DNA of 64,000 nt. Source: Micromussa lordhowensis. Lineage: Eukaryota > Cnidaria > Anthozoa > Scleractinia > Lobophylliidae. Below the pieces are notes generated by a model. It had not been told where the DNA came from. It was given only the letters and a program-made list of their open reading frames with translations, and did no database searches. Positions 38,330-48,245 of this stretch are shown in pieces. The position numbers and the translations under genes were made by a program. The DNA lies in contig CAXHUQ010001507.1 of NCBI GenBank assembly GCA_964020085.1, positions 1-64,000 on the forward strand, read 5' to 3'. Each line of letters starts with the position of its first letter. Within the stretch, counting starts at the first letter, position 1.

Positions 38330-38766
38330 CCAGTCGGTATACACAAGATTACTGTCGCTGCTATGATAAACTCTGTTGTCCAGACAACAGTGAAAGGTAT
38401 TACTATGGCTATTTGTGATCTGGCGAATGATTTCCAAACAAAGTTTAATTTTCCCTGCATTCTACTTTGACAGGTTTCAGTTTGTAATTTTACGTGGAGA
38501 CAACAATCCCTGGTTGATGATTTCAATTCTTCTCATCAGCTGTCTATTTGACAGCCCGAGTTATAATTTTGTAAGGAGAAATAACCTGCGGATCAACAGT
38601 TCTTTCCGATTGAATAGTTCATTGAGCGCCTATTATAAAAGCGACGTATTTCAGTTTTATAGTGGTTTCGATTCTGTAGTAGAGTTATAAGGCAAAAAAG
38701 ACAGCAAGAGTACCTGGTTGGATTACAAAGTTGTTCTTTCTACCGTGAAACTCATGCAGAGTTAAA

Positions 38767-39100
38767 GATGACTTCCAGCCCATACTTCGCACTCTCGGCA
38801 GTTTGTTTACTTCTTTTGTTTTGGTTCATGTAAGACGTCACCAAATGTTACATTTCACAGCTACTTACACAAAGTAAATTCAAAGTTTCATATCTACTGT
38901 CATTATTATGGATGCGAAGCTTTATGATTCGTTCTTCTTGATATCACTTGATGGAATAACTTTGTAGATGTAAAAATCAAAGAATTTAAAATGCCTCAAA
39001 TATAAGGTATTTGGTTCATAACAAATAACATCGATTCGCATGTCATCGAGACTCACAAACATTGGGGTGCTGAGACTGCGCAGTACTGACTAGAAATCAT
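38767..39100 (+). repeat. TIR MITE, GCGCAGTACTGACTAGAAATCAT family, copy 1
   Basis: Begins GATGACTTCCAGCCCATACT and ends GCGCAGTACTGACTAGAAAT followed by CAT, so the termini are inverted repeats of about 25 bp. Internal sequence includes CATGTAAGACGTCACCAAAT and GGATGCGAAGC. The inverted partner at 63,751-63,872 has only the distal half. Non-autonomous, with no coding capacity. Confidence 0.75.
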
Positions 39101-39796
39101 TTATAATACCATCTCGTTTATCCGACAACGTCTTTATCATTTGGTCCGAAAAAAACAAACAGTTATTTCTCATTTAAAAGCCTCTGCTGACTACCTCAAC
39201 AACGTTTTGAAGATGCGGAATATATTTTGTGTTAATATAATTTTTTTTTTTTAATATTTTGTACAAACGATCCACAGTTCGATTCTTCAGTGCACAAAAG
39301 CTATTTGGCTCAACAATCCTTCACACTCTGACTTGCAATTTTAAAATACTGATTTTTTTTCATTTGCACAACTTAAATGAACGGGATTTATGACGTCAAA
39401 ATATGGTGTATCAAAGGGAAACCAAAAATGAAAAAACGAGTAAAACAAGACGGTTTTACAAATAAAATACGCGTTGCTACCTTAGAAAATTTTCGGACTT
39501 ACAAATTATTTTTTTCCAGAAAATGTCTTTGTTGAGCCTTTGTCAACATGGAACGTCAATCGGCTACAAGTCACAAGGCTTCATATCCTTCCCTAACTAT
39601 ATTTGGCAGTTGTCACCAAAAGGAATTGACTTCCTCAACCGAGACTAGGGTTTTTCACGTTTATCTTTCTAAGAATGTTCAATTGTATATTGTAGTTAGT
39701 TTTATTAAGCCTATTACGTAGTAAAACCTGTGCACAAAACTTGCCGTAAATAACTTCTTTATTATCCAGTAATAAGCTAGGAAACACAGGTTCAAA
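39101..39796 (+). other. Palindrome arm sequence, no gene
   Basis: AT-rich arm DNA with a T-run near 39,240. The part 39,420-39,640 (ATCCTTCCCTAACTATATTT, GGCAGTTGTCACC) matches the right arm at 63,150-63,430 in inverted orientation. No coding signal was seen. Confidence 0.6.
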
Positions 39797-40075
39797 GCAA
39801 GAGATTATCAAGGTAACAGAGTGAATCCCCATATAAGCCTTAAACCCAAGGTAATCCCCCTTAAGTTATTTTTAGACATGGTACCCAGTTCATTGGAGGA
39901 TGTTACTCGTGCGATGCGTGGACGGCCCAAGTGACTTTCTGGAAACCGGTTTGAGACGTTATGGTTGTTATGATTTTCAAAGGGGTTTTCATAGCAGAGA
40001 TGTTTTCTGCATTCTCAGCCATCTTTTTGTTCGGCTGGGCTTCATTTGGCTGTTTATTCAGTTTTAGGGAGTTTA

Positions 40076-40447
40076 TTAGGGAGTTTAAGAAAACCACGAC
40101 GGCAACGGCAACGGGAACGTCGCTAAACAAAAGGTTTAATGAGCAGAACAATGGCTGTGCACGTGCGTTATAATTCTTGGTACATTTCTTAGCCGTCCTC
40201 TGTAAAACAAGAACGTGAAATGACCAAATTCTGCGTTGTCCGAAGAACGTGAACCACGACGGCTAATTTTTTAAATTTCTATATCAAATTTATCGCCATG
40301 TCCCAGATTCAGTTTCGTCATAGTTTTGACAGTGACAAACAAACTAAATGACTTTAGAGTACCGCGAGATTCTTAGGTAAAATATAAATTCATTTTTTAA
40401 TCGACGTTGTCCTCGACGTTGCCGTAGTAGTTTCTTAAACTCCCTAA
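40076..40447. repeat. MITE with TTAGGGAGTTTAAGAAA termini
   Basis: The terminus TTAGGGAGTTTAAGAAA at 40,076 is mirrored by TTTCTTAAACTCCCTAA at the right end (40,431-40,447). Subterminal inverted GC-rich stretches follow (CACGACGGCAACGGCAACG on the left, CGACGTTGCCGTAGTAG on the right). TTA/TAA flanks suggest a short TA-rich target duplication. No coding capacity. Confidence 0.8.
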
Positions 40448-40489
40448 TAAGCAAACTTCAATGGCAACTAGTACAATGTTTGTGTAAAC

Positions 40490-40757
40490 GTGCGTTATAA
40501 TTCTTTGTTCAATTCTTTGACGTTTTTTACAAACCAACAACGTGAAATGGCCACATTCTGCATACTCGAGAGAACGTGAACTAGGACGGCCAATTTTTAG
40601 AATTTCTTTTTCGAATTTTGACGCTGTGTTACATATTGTTTGGCATATCTCTGACAGATTTGACAAGTTGAATGAATCTAAATTCTCGCGAGATTCGTCG
40701 GTTCAATAATGATAAAGTCATTTTTTAATCGACGTTGTCTTTGGCTTTCTTGCCGTT
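40490..40757. repeat. Partial second copy of the adjacent MITE interior
   Basis: Repeats the interior of the MITE about 330 bp further on, diverged. Shared blocks are GTGCGTTATAATTCTT, CAACGTGAAATGGCCA (AGAACGTGAAATGACCA in the first copy), AGAACGTGAACTAGGACGGC (AGAACGTGAACCACGACGGC) and CATTTTTTAATCGACGTTGT. The terminal inverted repeat is not present at its left side, so it looks like a truncated or internally duplicated copy. Confidence 0.7.
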
Positions 40758-41028
40758 GTTACTGAAACTGCGTTTTGCTGCTTGGGCAGCGAGCGTCTGC
40801 CTGCACTTTCGGCCATCTGTTTGGTTCGTTGTCTAGTTTGTGTTTGGGCGTTTGTTTGCTTTGCGCTCATTTGTCTGCCGTTCATTCAGTTGTATTTGTT
40901 TGTGCTGAGAACATCCGTGCCTAATTTACACTCCTATTAAAGTTTCGAAATGTATTTAAACATAGCAAGAGCCTAAGCTCCTTTGCTTGTAATCAAAACA
41001 TTAAAACATCAAAGAAGAGATCCCAACA

Positions 41029-41892
41029 GCCTCGGTGGTTTTCCTTTACTTTGAAAATGAATTGTACAACCTACTCAATTGGCTAACTGCAAGCAAACTT
41101 ACACTCAGCAGAAAGAAATCAAACTTTGTTATTTTCCGCCCATACCAAAAAAGACTTAATTATCTGCCACAAATTAACATTTTTGATAATGAAGAAAATA
41201 CGAATGTTTGAACATAAGAATTGCATTAAATATCTTGGGTTATTGATTGATGAAAATCTAAGTTGGAAAAACCATATCTATACCCTGACAACAAAAATAA
41301 GTAAAACTGTCGGTATAATTGCGAAGTTAAGACATTTTGTTCCTAATCGTACTCTTCTTGATATTTATAAGTCCCTCATTGCACCTTATATAACGTATGG
41401 ATTAACTTCTCAGGGAACTGCATCTAAGACCTTGCTAAATAAAATTCTTGTCCTTCAAAAACGCGTACTTCGTCTTATTCACTTTGCTCCAGTAAGGGAG
41501 CATGCAATACCCCTTTTCTTGAAAGCAAAGCTACTACCGCTTGAATTTCAATATTATGAAAAAATTGCTAATTTAATATACGACATCAATACCAGTTCTG
41601 CACCAATTAACATTTCAAATTTGTTTTCCAAAGTTACCAGCGTTCATTCTTACAGCACACGTTCATCAACGTCTGAGCATTTTTACACTAAAAAATCTTC
41701 ACTTAACGTTCAAAGCCTAAAGTCTTCTCACGCGTTGGTGTTAAAATCTGGAATGGGATACCAACTAGTCTCAAAAACGCATCCAAGAATTATTTTTAAA
41801 AATCTATTAGAACAAAACTAATTGAAATTCTAGAGACTGAAAACTCCTATGTCGACATAGATAATCTAATAAATAAGATGAATCAATTATGA
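41029..41892 (+). pseudogene. LINE reverse transcriptase C-terminal fragment (CR1/Jockey-like)
   Basis: 3' end of a non-LTR retrotransposon polyprotein, covering the thumb and C-terminal part after the RT palm. In one frame (41,029-41,205) it reads FENELYNLLNWLTASKLTL and SNFVIFRPYQKRLNY, ending at a TGA near 41,206. In a second frame it continues with CIKYLGLLIDENLSWKNHI, LLDIYKSLIAPYITYGL and LVLQKRVLRLIHFAPVREHA. Near 41,720 a further frameshift moves the coding signal (VGVKIWNGIPTSLKNASKNY) to another frame. After an in-frame TAA at 41,797-41,799 that frame ends with IRTKLIEILETENSYVDI and a stop at 41,890-41,892. At least two frameshifts and one nonsense codon make it dead. The catalytic palm motif (xADD) and the endonuclease are absent because the copy is 5'-truncated. 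The clade is judged from the YLGLLID...W..HI signature. Confidence 0.85.
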
Positions 41893-42150
41893 CGATTAAA
41901 TTACTAGCTGTTTTAGTTTTCCTCTTTTCATATTATTCTTTTACCTAATTGTTTGAAAGCACGAAGATTTAGGTCTACATGTTGTAATTGTAAGTAAGAA
42001 AAAATTATGTAAAATTATTTGTTAACTGTCTGGCTTGCCGCAATTAGCTCTTCGCTATATGCAAGCCAGCCTTAGTAATAACATGTAACTAACTTAAAGA
42101 AATAAATAAAGAAAAGAATAAAAAGAAACGAAACGAAACAAACAAACAGA
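41893..42150 (+). mobile_element. LINE 3' untranslated region and A-rich tail
   Basis: Follows the pseudogene stop. Contains a short self-complementary stretch (CTGGCTTGCCGCAATTAGC, then GCAAGCCAG) that could form a stem, and ends in the A-rich AAATAAATAAAGAAAAGAAT followed by AAACGAAACGAAAC. Directly beyond it the right TIR of the host transposon begins (TAAACGCAACGCGCG). The LINE therefore inserted inside the 2.5-kb transposon on the plus strand. Confidence 0.75.
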
Positions 42151-42314
42151 TCCTAAACGCAACGCGCGATTAACATACGCTGCTGGAGAACTGGGTATCA
42201 TGTGTAAAAATAACTTAAGAGGAATTACTTTAGATATATAGCCTATATGGGGGATTCACTCTCTTACATTGATAATCTCTTGTCCAAACGTTTTAAAATC
42301 TGTAGATGGGGACC

Positions 42315-42607
42315 CCATCTTAAATATATTCTGTTTAAACTTTGCTTAAAGCTGCATCTTAAAGGTGATAATACAGAGAAAACTTACCATGCCGTCAGTT
42401 TTGAATAACAAACACTTGAAGTAAAAATTAAGGGTGTTTTATGAGGTCATACTGTTGCTATGGTAACCTATTGTTACACGAAAATGATAACAACGTGTCT
42501 ATCAATGATTGGGCAGTTTTTGGATACCATGATTGTGGCATCAACTGGTTAAAATCAGAATCTAAGTCTTGGAAAGTGCTGGAAATTGTTTTGAGACACC
42601 TAAATTT
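42315..42607. repeat. MITE of the TTAAGGTGGC family, diverged copy
   Basis: Contains GTCATACTGTTGCTATGGTA, GATAACAACGTGTC and CAATGATTGGGCAGTTTTTG, with degenerate ends (CATCTTAAA at the left, GAGACACCTAAAT at the right). It is inverted relative to the better-preserved copies at 43,079-43,390 and 62,694-63,016. By position it corresponds to the latter, so this insertion predates the palindrome. Confidence 0.7.
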
Positions 42608-43078
42608 GAATAAGACTCGTTTCGTCCTTTGTGGAAAGAAAATGCTTTTCGTAGTTAACAAGAATATCGGTCATCATTCTGTCTGACGCATTCGTTGAGT
42701 TAAAATCGATCTATTTTTAACGCATTTAAACGATACTCCTGTCTCTTACTCTTACTTCTAGGATATTTTCATTCCAGAATGGTTTAACAGCAATGATTGT
42801 CTCTTTCCACTTTTTTAACTTTTTTTGCTAAGTTTTACTACTGAATTTTTTTAAACAATTAGATCTAAACAATAGTTTCCGTGACGGCAACGTATTTTTT
42901 TCTGGGAAGTACTTTTTGTGCTATTTCAAACGAGATATGGTAGACTGCTTTGCTGAAAATAGTTGGTGAAATATTAAATAAAGAATACGATTTGCTATAC
43001 TTGTTCTATATTTCAGCCGAGTGGAAAGAGTTTTTAAGCCCCTCGAAACTAACCACCTCATTGACGAGACCTTCGCGT
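42608..43078 (+). other. Palindrome arm sequence, no gene
   Basis: AT-rich arm DNA matching 62,205-62,690 inverted (GACGCATTCGTTGAGTTAAA, TAGTTTCCGTGACGGCAAC). Only a short open frame of about 60 codons is present at 42,950 and I do not support it. Confidence 0.6.
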
Positions 43079-43390
43079 TTTAAGGTGGCTCAAAACAGTT
43101 TCCAACACTTATATTTGGATAGGTCGTTATAACCACTGTTTATCATTTGATGCTACAATCATGGTATCAAAAAACTGCCCAATCATTGGTGAACACGTTG
43201 TCATCATTTTCTTGACACAATAGGTTACCATAGCAACAGTATAACCTCTGAAAAGCACCCTTTATTACAGCTTTAGGGGCTTATAATTCAAAAACGGTTC
43301 GGTAAAATTTTTTTATATTATCAACTTTTGATAAGCATGATAAGACGCAACTTTTGGCAAAGTACATGGGGTTCAGAGCCACCTTAAATT
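43079..43390. repeat. MITE of the TTAAGGTGGC family, left-arm-specific copy
   Basis: Starts TTTTAAGGTGGCTCAAAACA and ends GAGCCACCTTAAATT, an inverted repeat of about 14 bp. The interior carries CTACAATCATGGTATC, CAATCATTGGTGAACACGTT and CCATAGCAACAGTATAACC. The right arm has a different insertion at this place (60,470-62,200), so this copy was probably added after the arms formed. Confidence 0.78.
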
Positions 43391-44850
43391 TTCGAACATT
43401 TACATCACATGTCTAATTTTGGTATCTTAATCATACTTTTTGCAAAGTGTCAAAGTTTTCGACAATTTCTCCAGTGTTTGATCCCTGGTATACTCAGTAA
43501 GAGGATAATTTGGTATGCAAAACAGAAACAAATGATGGCGTTTGTGGTGGACAAGGCCTAGTTAATTCTTCTCAAACTTACAAACCATAACCTTCTACTG
43601 ACAATCACTTGGCTACGGCTTGTTTTAGCTTGGTTCAAATAGTACGAATTATTCACTGACCGTTATAAATAAATGCACGATCAGTGGTGATATGTATTTG
43701 GTGGCACATCACAGTATGCAAGATAATCATTCAGTGTACTCAAATGTATGAAACAACAAACTAATATGTCAATCTTCTTAGACGTGATGATGGACAAGTA
43801 TCAGAAAGCAAACATGTGCTCATTCAGAAATGGCCATCTGTTTCCTTTGATTTAAATTGTTCTTAGTTTTCAGTTGTTCCTAATCACTTTCTAACTTGCA
43901 CGCTGTTTGGTCCAAAAACGTATTCTTTTAATTTTCACTTCAGTCCTTGTGGATCAATAAAGACACTCAACTGGAACTCCTATCCGATAAAAACATATTT
44001 GACCGCTGAAGTAGTAATAACCTGGGGCTGATCATCCACATCGTTGACGAATTCAGTTTCAATTTACATTTATCTCGATATTTCCCAGTTTGGAAACTCT
44101 CGGTGACTTTTGTATCCCTCAGGATTAACTGACAGCCGGGCCACTGATATATCAGTGTAAGCCCTCAATTCTAGGATCGTACTTTTTTGGTTGATATGGC
44201 AATGGTTTAGCAAGGAGACAAACGATTTTGATAACACTAAGAAAGATACGATAGAGATAGGGAATGTATTTTCATTTTTATATTATTTCCGCAGTTTTTT
44301 AAACAAGGATATTTTGTAGTTCAGAGAGCCACAAGTTTCTTAGTGTGTTTTTCTATATGAAGTGCAACCTCGATGGGTTTTTTAAAGAATAGAGTTTACT
44401 TATCTGAAATAAGTTGCTTCAAACTGTCCACTTGCATACAGCCAGAAGCTACACATTCCCTTGCTGAACCTAGATAAAACATGCATCAAACATCAATCAA
44501 TAAGTTTATTTGATATAACCAGGAAAAAAAAATTGAAATTGGAAGAATGATCTTTTTGACCCTTAAACTTTTAGGCTGCTCCTCTCTCCTCCCCCAGTAA
44601 CAAGGAAAATTTTCACATCCCCCTTACTGTCTTTTTAATAAAACCATCTGAATGCAATGGTCACACTACACATCTCCACGGTCTGGCCTAACCTTAAGTA
44701 AGCACAATTCTGTTGCAGCTTTTAATTTTAGCGCCATTGTCGGAAGTTCATTCAATATGCTATTATAAGGCGGGTCGAGAGAAAGAGAGCAGTTTTGTCC
44801 TTAACATATCATGCTGTAATTATTATAGTTCCTTTGCGTTGACGCGTGTA
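43391..44850 (+). other. Palindrome arm sequence, no gene
   Basis: 43,400-43,860 matches 59,985-60,470 inverted (CAATTTCTCCAGTGTTTGATCC, AAATGGCCATCTGTTTCCTT in part). 44,210-44,640 is a diverged direct copy of 46,700-47,030 joined to sequence like 48,250-48,310 (CCACAAGTTTCTTAGTGTG, TTACTTATCTGAAATAAG, GCTGCTCCTCTCTCCTCCCC). 44,650-44,850 leads into the tandem block. No coding signal was seen. Confidence 0.6.
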
Positions 44851-45990
44851 TATATAACGCCAACAGAGAGGTTTGACTGCCATGCAAATATAAATGAGCA
44901 TATCAATGTGATGACAATACAAATTAATTGCAAATCATGGTCGAGACTGTAGCTTACCAGCATAAAACTCAGGAGCACGCCGGGCCAGCAGAGGGCACGA
45001 AGCTGCACCCTCGGAACAACTTTTAAGTGTTTTATCCGATATAGCTCAAACTTCGCACAATGATAGAACTTTTCATTCCAAAAAATCGCGATTTTTGTTT
45101 TTTGATTTTAACGGTTTTTGGCGGGAAAATGACGTCACAGCGCTTAAGGCGAATTTTCATTTTCTTCTTATAGCACAAAAAGTGGGCGATTTGAAAGAAC
45201 TCATTGAGATTAAGTCAAATGCGAAAAAATTATATAACGTCAACAGAGAGGTTTGACTGCCATGCAAATATAAATGAGCATATCAATGTGATGACAATAC
45301 AAATTAATTGCAAATCATGGTCGAGACTGTAGCTTACCAGCATAAAACTCAGGAGCACGCCGGGCCAGCAGAGGGCACGAAGCTGCACCCTCGGAACAAC
45401 TTTTAAGTGTTTTATCCGATATAGCTCAAACTTCGCACAATGATAGAACTTTTCATTCCAAAAAATCGCGATTTTTGTTTTTTGATTTTAACGGTTTTTG
45501 GCGGGAAAATGACGTCACAGCGCTTAAGGCAAATTTTCATTTTCTTCTTATAGCACAAAAAGTGGGCGATTTGAAAGAACTCATTGAGATTAAGTCAAAT
45601 GCGAAAAAATTATATAACGTCAACAGAGAGGTTTGACTGCCATGCAAATATAAATGAGCATATCAATGTGATGACAATACAAATTAATTGCAAATCATGG
45701 TCGAGACTGTAGCTTACCAGCATAAAACTCAGGAGCACGCCGGGCCAGCAGAGGGCACGAAGCTGCACCCTCGGAACAACTTTTAAGTGTTTTATCCGAT
45801 ATAGCTCAAACTTCGCACAATGATAGAACTTTTCATTCCAGAAAATCGCGATTTTTGTTTTTTGATTTTAACGGTTTTTGGCGGGAAAATGACGTCACAG
45901 CGCTTAAGGCAAATTTTCATTTTCTTCTTATAGCACAAAAAGTGGGCGATTTGAAAGAACTCATTGAGATTAAGTCAAATGCGAAAAAAT
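44851..45990 (+). repeat. 380-bp tandem repeat, three copies
   Basis: Copies start at 44,851, 45,231 and 45,611, each beginning TATATAACG(C/T)CAACAGAGAGG and ending GCGAAAAAAT. They differ by only a handful of bases (for example GGCGAATTTTC against GGCAAATTTTC, and CCAAAAAATCGCG against CCAGAAAATCGCG). Each copy is about 125 bp of palindrome-arm DNA plus about 255 bp of the left half of the foldback element at 45,736-46,334. The repeat therefore spans the insertion junction and was amplified after the element had inserted. Confidence 0.92.
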
Positions 45991-46334
45991 TATCGAAAAA
46001 GTTCAATCCGTAAAGTAACAAAATGGCGGGAAATTCAAACTTCCTAACTTAATATCTTTAAGACGAATTGAGCTTTTTCGATAATTTTTTCGCATTTGAC
46101 TTAATCTCAATGAGTTCTTTCAAAATCGCCCACGTTTTGTGCTATAAGAAGAAAATGAAAATTTGCCTTTAGCGACGTGACGTCATTTTCCCGCCAAAAA
46201 CCGTTAAAATCAAAAACCATACGATTTTTTGGAATGAAAAGTTCCATCATTTTGCGAAGTTTGAGCTCTGTCGGGTAAAACTCTTAAAAGTTGTTCCGAG
46301 GGTGCAGCTTCGTGCCCTCTGCTGGCCCGGCGTG
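45736..46334. mobile_element. 599-bp foldback element
   Basis: Long inverted repeat. CACGCCGGGCCAGCAGAGGG at the left end is mirrored by CCCTCTGCTGGCCCGGCGTG at the right end. The arms (about 265 bp each) match through ACGTCATTTTCCCGCC and CTTAATCTCAATGAGTTCTT. A loop of about 60 bp contains GTTCAATCCGTAAAGTAAC and GGCGGGAAATTC. The flanks GAG|CACGCC and GGCGTG|GAG suggest a 3-bp GAG duplication. The related arm sequence at 52,340-52,400 (CAGCGTAATAAACGAGAGAA) lacks the element, giving an approximate empty site. No coding capacity. Confidence 0.85.
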
Positions 46335-47070
46335 GAGAATCAATCCTGAAGCCAAGAACAGGGATATGACTGGATGGCATATCAACACTATTCTTTCCTA
46401 AGGAATAACGAATGAAATAAAAATATTAAAATTAGCTGACTCTGTCACCTTTTCCGTCTATTGGAATACACTTTCATCGAAACTACTTATACTATTGAGG
46501 GAGATGCTAGAATTTTAATTATTAGCAGAGAAATCCATCAAAATTAAAGAAACAATCGTTTACTTCTTAGAATTCAGTGGCACAATAAGACAATGTCCGG
46601 TAGCGAAACGATTTGTTCCAGTATCAAATCCTCGATATAGTAATGATATCGTAAGGAGACATCAGATGTTGATCACACTCTTCTCCAAACTGAAATTGTC
46701 AAATAGTAAATGAAAGAGGAATAAAAAAGCTACGATAGAAAGAGTGAATGTATTTACATTACAGTTTTTTTAACCTAATATATTTGTAGGTTGGAGGGCC
46801 ACGAGTTTATTAGTGTATTTCTGTATATTAAGCGCAGCCCTTTTTTAAATAAATAGTTTACTTATCTGAAATAAGCCGTTTCCCACTGTCCACTTCCATG
46901 AGCAGAAAGCTTCGCACTTTCCTTGCTGAGCCTAGAAAAAAACATGAAACATCAATCAATTGGGAAAGTGTATTTAGTATTACTAGGGCTAGAAAAAGAA
47001 TCAAAATTGGAAGCATGGACCTTTTGTAATTATCATCATTATTAGGCTAGCCATTGTAAAATTCGCACAC

Positions 47071-47080
<10 letters not shown>
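46335..47080 (+). other. Palindrome arm sequence, no gene
   Basis: 46,335-46,480 is a direct diverged copy of 52,378-52,530 (AATCCTGAAGCCAAGAACAG, TAAGGAATAACG). 46,680-47,030 matches 59,630-59,970 inverted and repeats 44,210-44,560 directly. No coding signal was seen. Confidence 0.6.
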
Positions 47081-47118
<38 letters not shown>

Positions 47119-47125
47119 ATAATAA

Positions 47126-47166
<41 letters not shown>
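47081..47166. repeat. (TTA)n microsatellite
   Basis: About 85 bp of nearly pure TTA/ATT triplets with one inverted patch (ATAATAATAAATTATT). It borders the 5'-truncated end of the LINE at 47,167, and TTA repeats resume at 48,221 after its tail. The LINE may therefore have inserted into an existing (TTA)n tract. Confidence 0.9.
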
Positions 47167-47167
<1 letters not shown>

Positions 47168-47912
47168 TAAATCTAGACTTCTTGACTAACACCATACAGT
47201 GGTTTCAACAAAATGGCATGATAGCAAATCCGGATAAATATCAGGCTCTAGTGCTGGGAAACACGGCTCATGATTTCGATATAAAATGCAAAGAAAAATC
47301 CATACCTGTTTTCAGCGAGATACAGCTACTAGGCGTAACATTAGATAACAAGTTAAAATTCGATTCTCATATCGCATCTATCTGCCGAAAGGTGGGAAGA
47401 CAAGTTAATGCCCTAAATAGGCTTAAGAATGTTCTGCCTTGCAAAACCAAGGAAGCACTATATCGTGCTTTTATTTTACCGCACTTCGATTATTGTAGCC
47501 AGATATGGCACCATTGTCGGGCCAGGAACACCAGGAAATTGGAGAGAGTAAATGAACGTGCGCTTAGATTTGTATACAAGGACAAGAATAACTCGTACGA
47601 TAGGTTGCTAAATTGGATTGGTTTGCATAGCACACTAGAGGGACGTGGTATTCAGGATATGCTAATCACAATAAATAGTTGCTTTCAGGAGAAGGCACCG
47701 ACCCCCGTTGTGAACCTACTTAAAGTAAAGACACAAAATATAACTTAAGGGGCACAAACATGCTCTCATTGCCCAAAGTAAGAAGCACCAAACATGGTCT
47801 TAGGTCTTTTCGGTACTTCGCTGCAAAGACTTGGAATGCGCTGCCGGATTCGATTCGCGCCATGGCCGGCACTAGGGAATTTTTAAGAAGTATTCGACAC
47901 GTAGCATTTTAA
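47167..47912 (+). pseudogene. LINE reverse transcriptase C-terminal fragment, second family
   Basis: A 5'-truncated non-LTR retrotransposon end, different from the one at 41,029. From 47,167 it reads FLTNTIQWFQQNGMIANPDK, then IQLLGVTLDNKLKFDSHI, CRKVGRQVNALNRLKNVLP, ALYRAFILPHFDYCSQIWH and ERALRFVYKDKNNSYDRLL, up to a stop at 47,746-47,748. One frameshift in the A-run near 47,735 shifts the signal to another frame that continues YNLRGTNMLSLPKVRSTKHG and FRYFAAKTWNALPDSIR to a stop at 47,910-47,912. The final block (G.RSF.Y.AAK.WN.LP) is the usual C-terminal signature of CR1/Jockey-type polyproteins. The catalytic palm and endonuclease are missing. The copy is inactive but less decayed than the first, with a single frameshift in about 250 codons. 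Confidence 0.87.
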
Positions 47913-48146
47913 AATATTATTGTAGTTATGTAGCTTTTAAATATTGTAATTTTTAATTTGTAATTATACATATACTAATATATAAATGATTATACTTCTT
48001 AGATATTTTAGATTTTTAAATTCTTAGATTGTTAGCTAAATTTCATCTTTCCGTTTTGTTATGTAATTTATTTGTTATTTGTTTCGTATTTGTGGGCTTC
48101 CTGTAAAGTAGCTTTTAGCTAAGTGAAGTGCCACGTTAAATGAAGT
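47913..48146 (+). mobile_element. 3' untranslated region of the second LINE
   Basis: AT-rich trailer after the LINE stop, ending TAGCTTTTAGCTAAGTGAAG and GCCACGTTAAATGAAGTT immediately before the TCTA microsatellite. There is no poly(A), so the tetranucleotide tract appears to be the element's own 3' tail, as is known for CR1-related LINEs that end in short microsatellites. Confidence 0.7.
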
Positions 48147-48223
<77 letters not shown>

Positions 48224-48245
48224 TATTATTATTATTATTATTATT
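48147..48245. repeat. (TCTA)n then (TTA)n microsatellites
   Basis: About 18 perfect TCTA copies (48,147-48,220) followed without a break by TTA triplets to about 48,245. The tetranucleotide directly abuts the LINE 3' end. The TTA tract beyond resembles the one at 47,081-47,166 and the AAT tract at the matching place of the right arm (57,686). Confidence 0.92.

Larger units (their letters stand above)
39797..42283. mobile_element. 2.5-kb non-autonomous DNA transposon with about 115-bp TIRs
   Basis: The left terminus (from 39,797/8) reads CAAGAGATTATCAAGGTAAC and continues AGAGTGAATCCCC...ATGTTACTCGTGCG to about 39,914. The right terminus (about 42,160-42,283) is its inverted copy: CGCGCGATTAACAT...GGGGGATTCACTCTCTTAC...GATAATCTCTTG. 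The right palindrome arm has the uninterrupted site (on the complementary strand, near 63,030) reading AGGTTCAAACGTTTTAAAG. The left arm reads GGTTCAAAG, element, TCCAAACGTTTT, which suggests a 6-bp TTCAAA/TCCAAA target duplication. No transposase frame was found. The interior holds a MITE (40,076-40,447), a related partial copy and a LINE end (41,029-42,150), so only roughly 1 kb is the element itself. Superfamily not assigned. Confidence 0.82.

Noticed and set aside
37205..40670. Numerous 60-90 codon open frames on both strands
   Set aside because: Length is at the level expected by chance, they overlap each other, and no motif, splice context or conservation between palindrome arms supports them.
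41029..47912. The two LINE ends as one interrupted element
   Set aside because: Their C-terminal sequences belong to different families (the SYVDI-type end against the RSTKHGLRSFRYFAAKTWN-type end), each has its own 3' tail, and they lie 5 kb apart.
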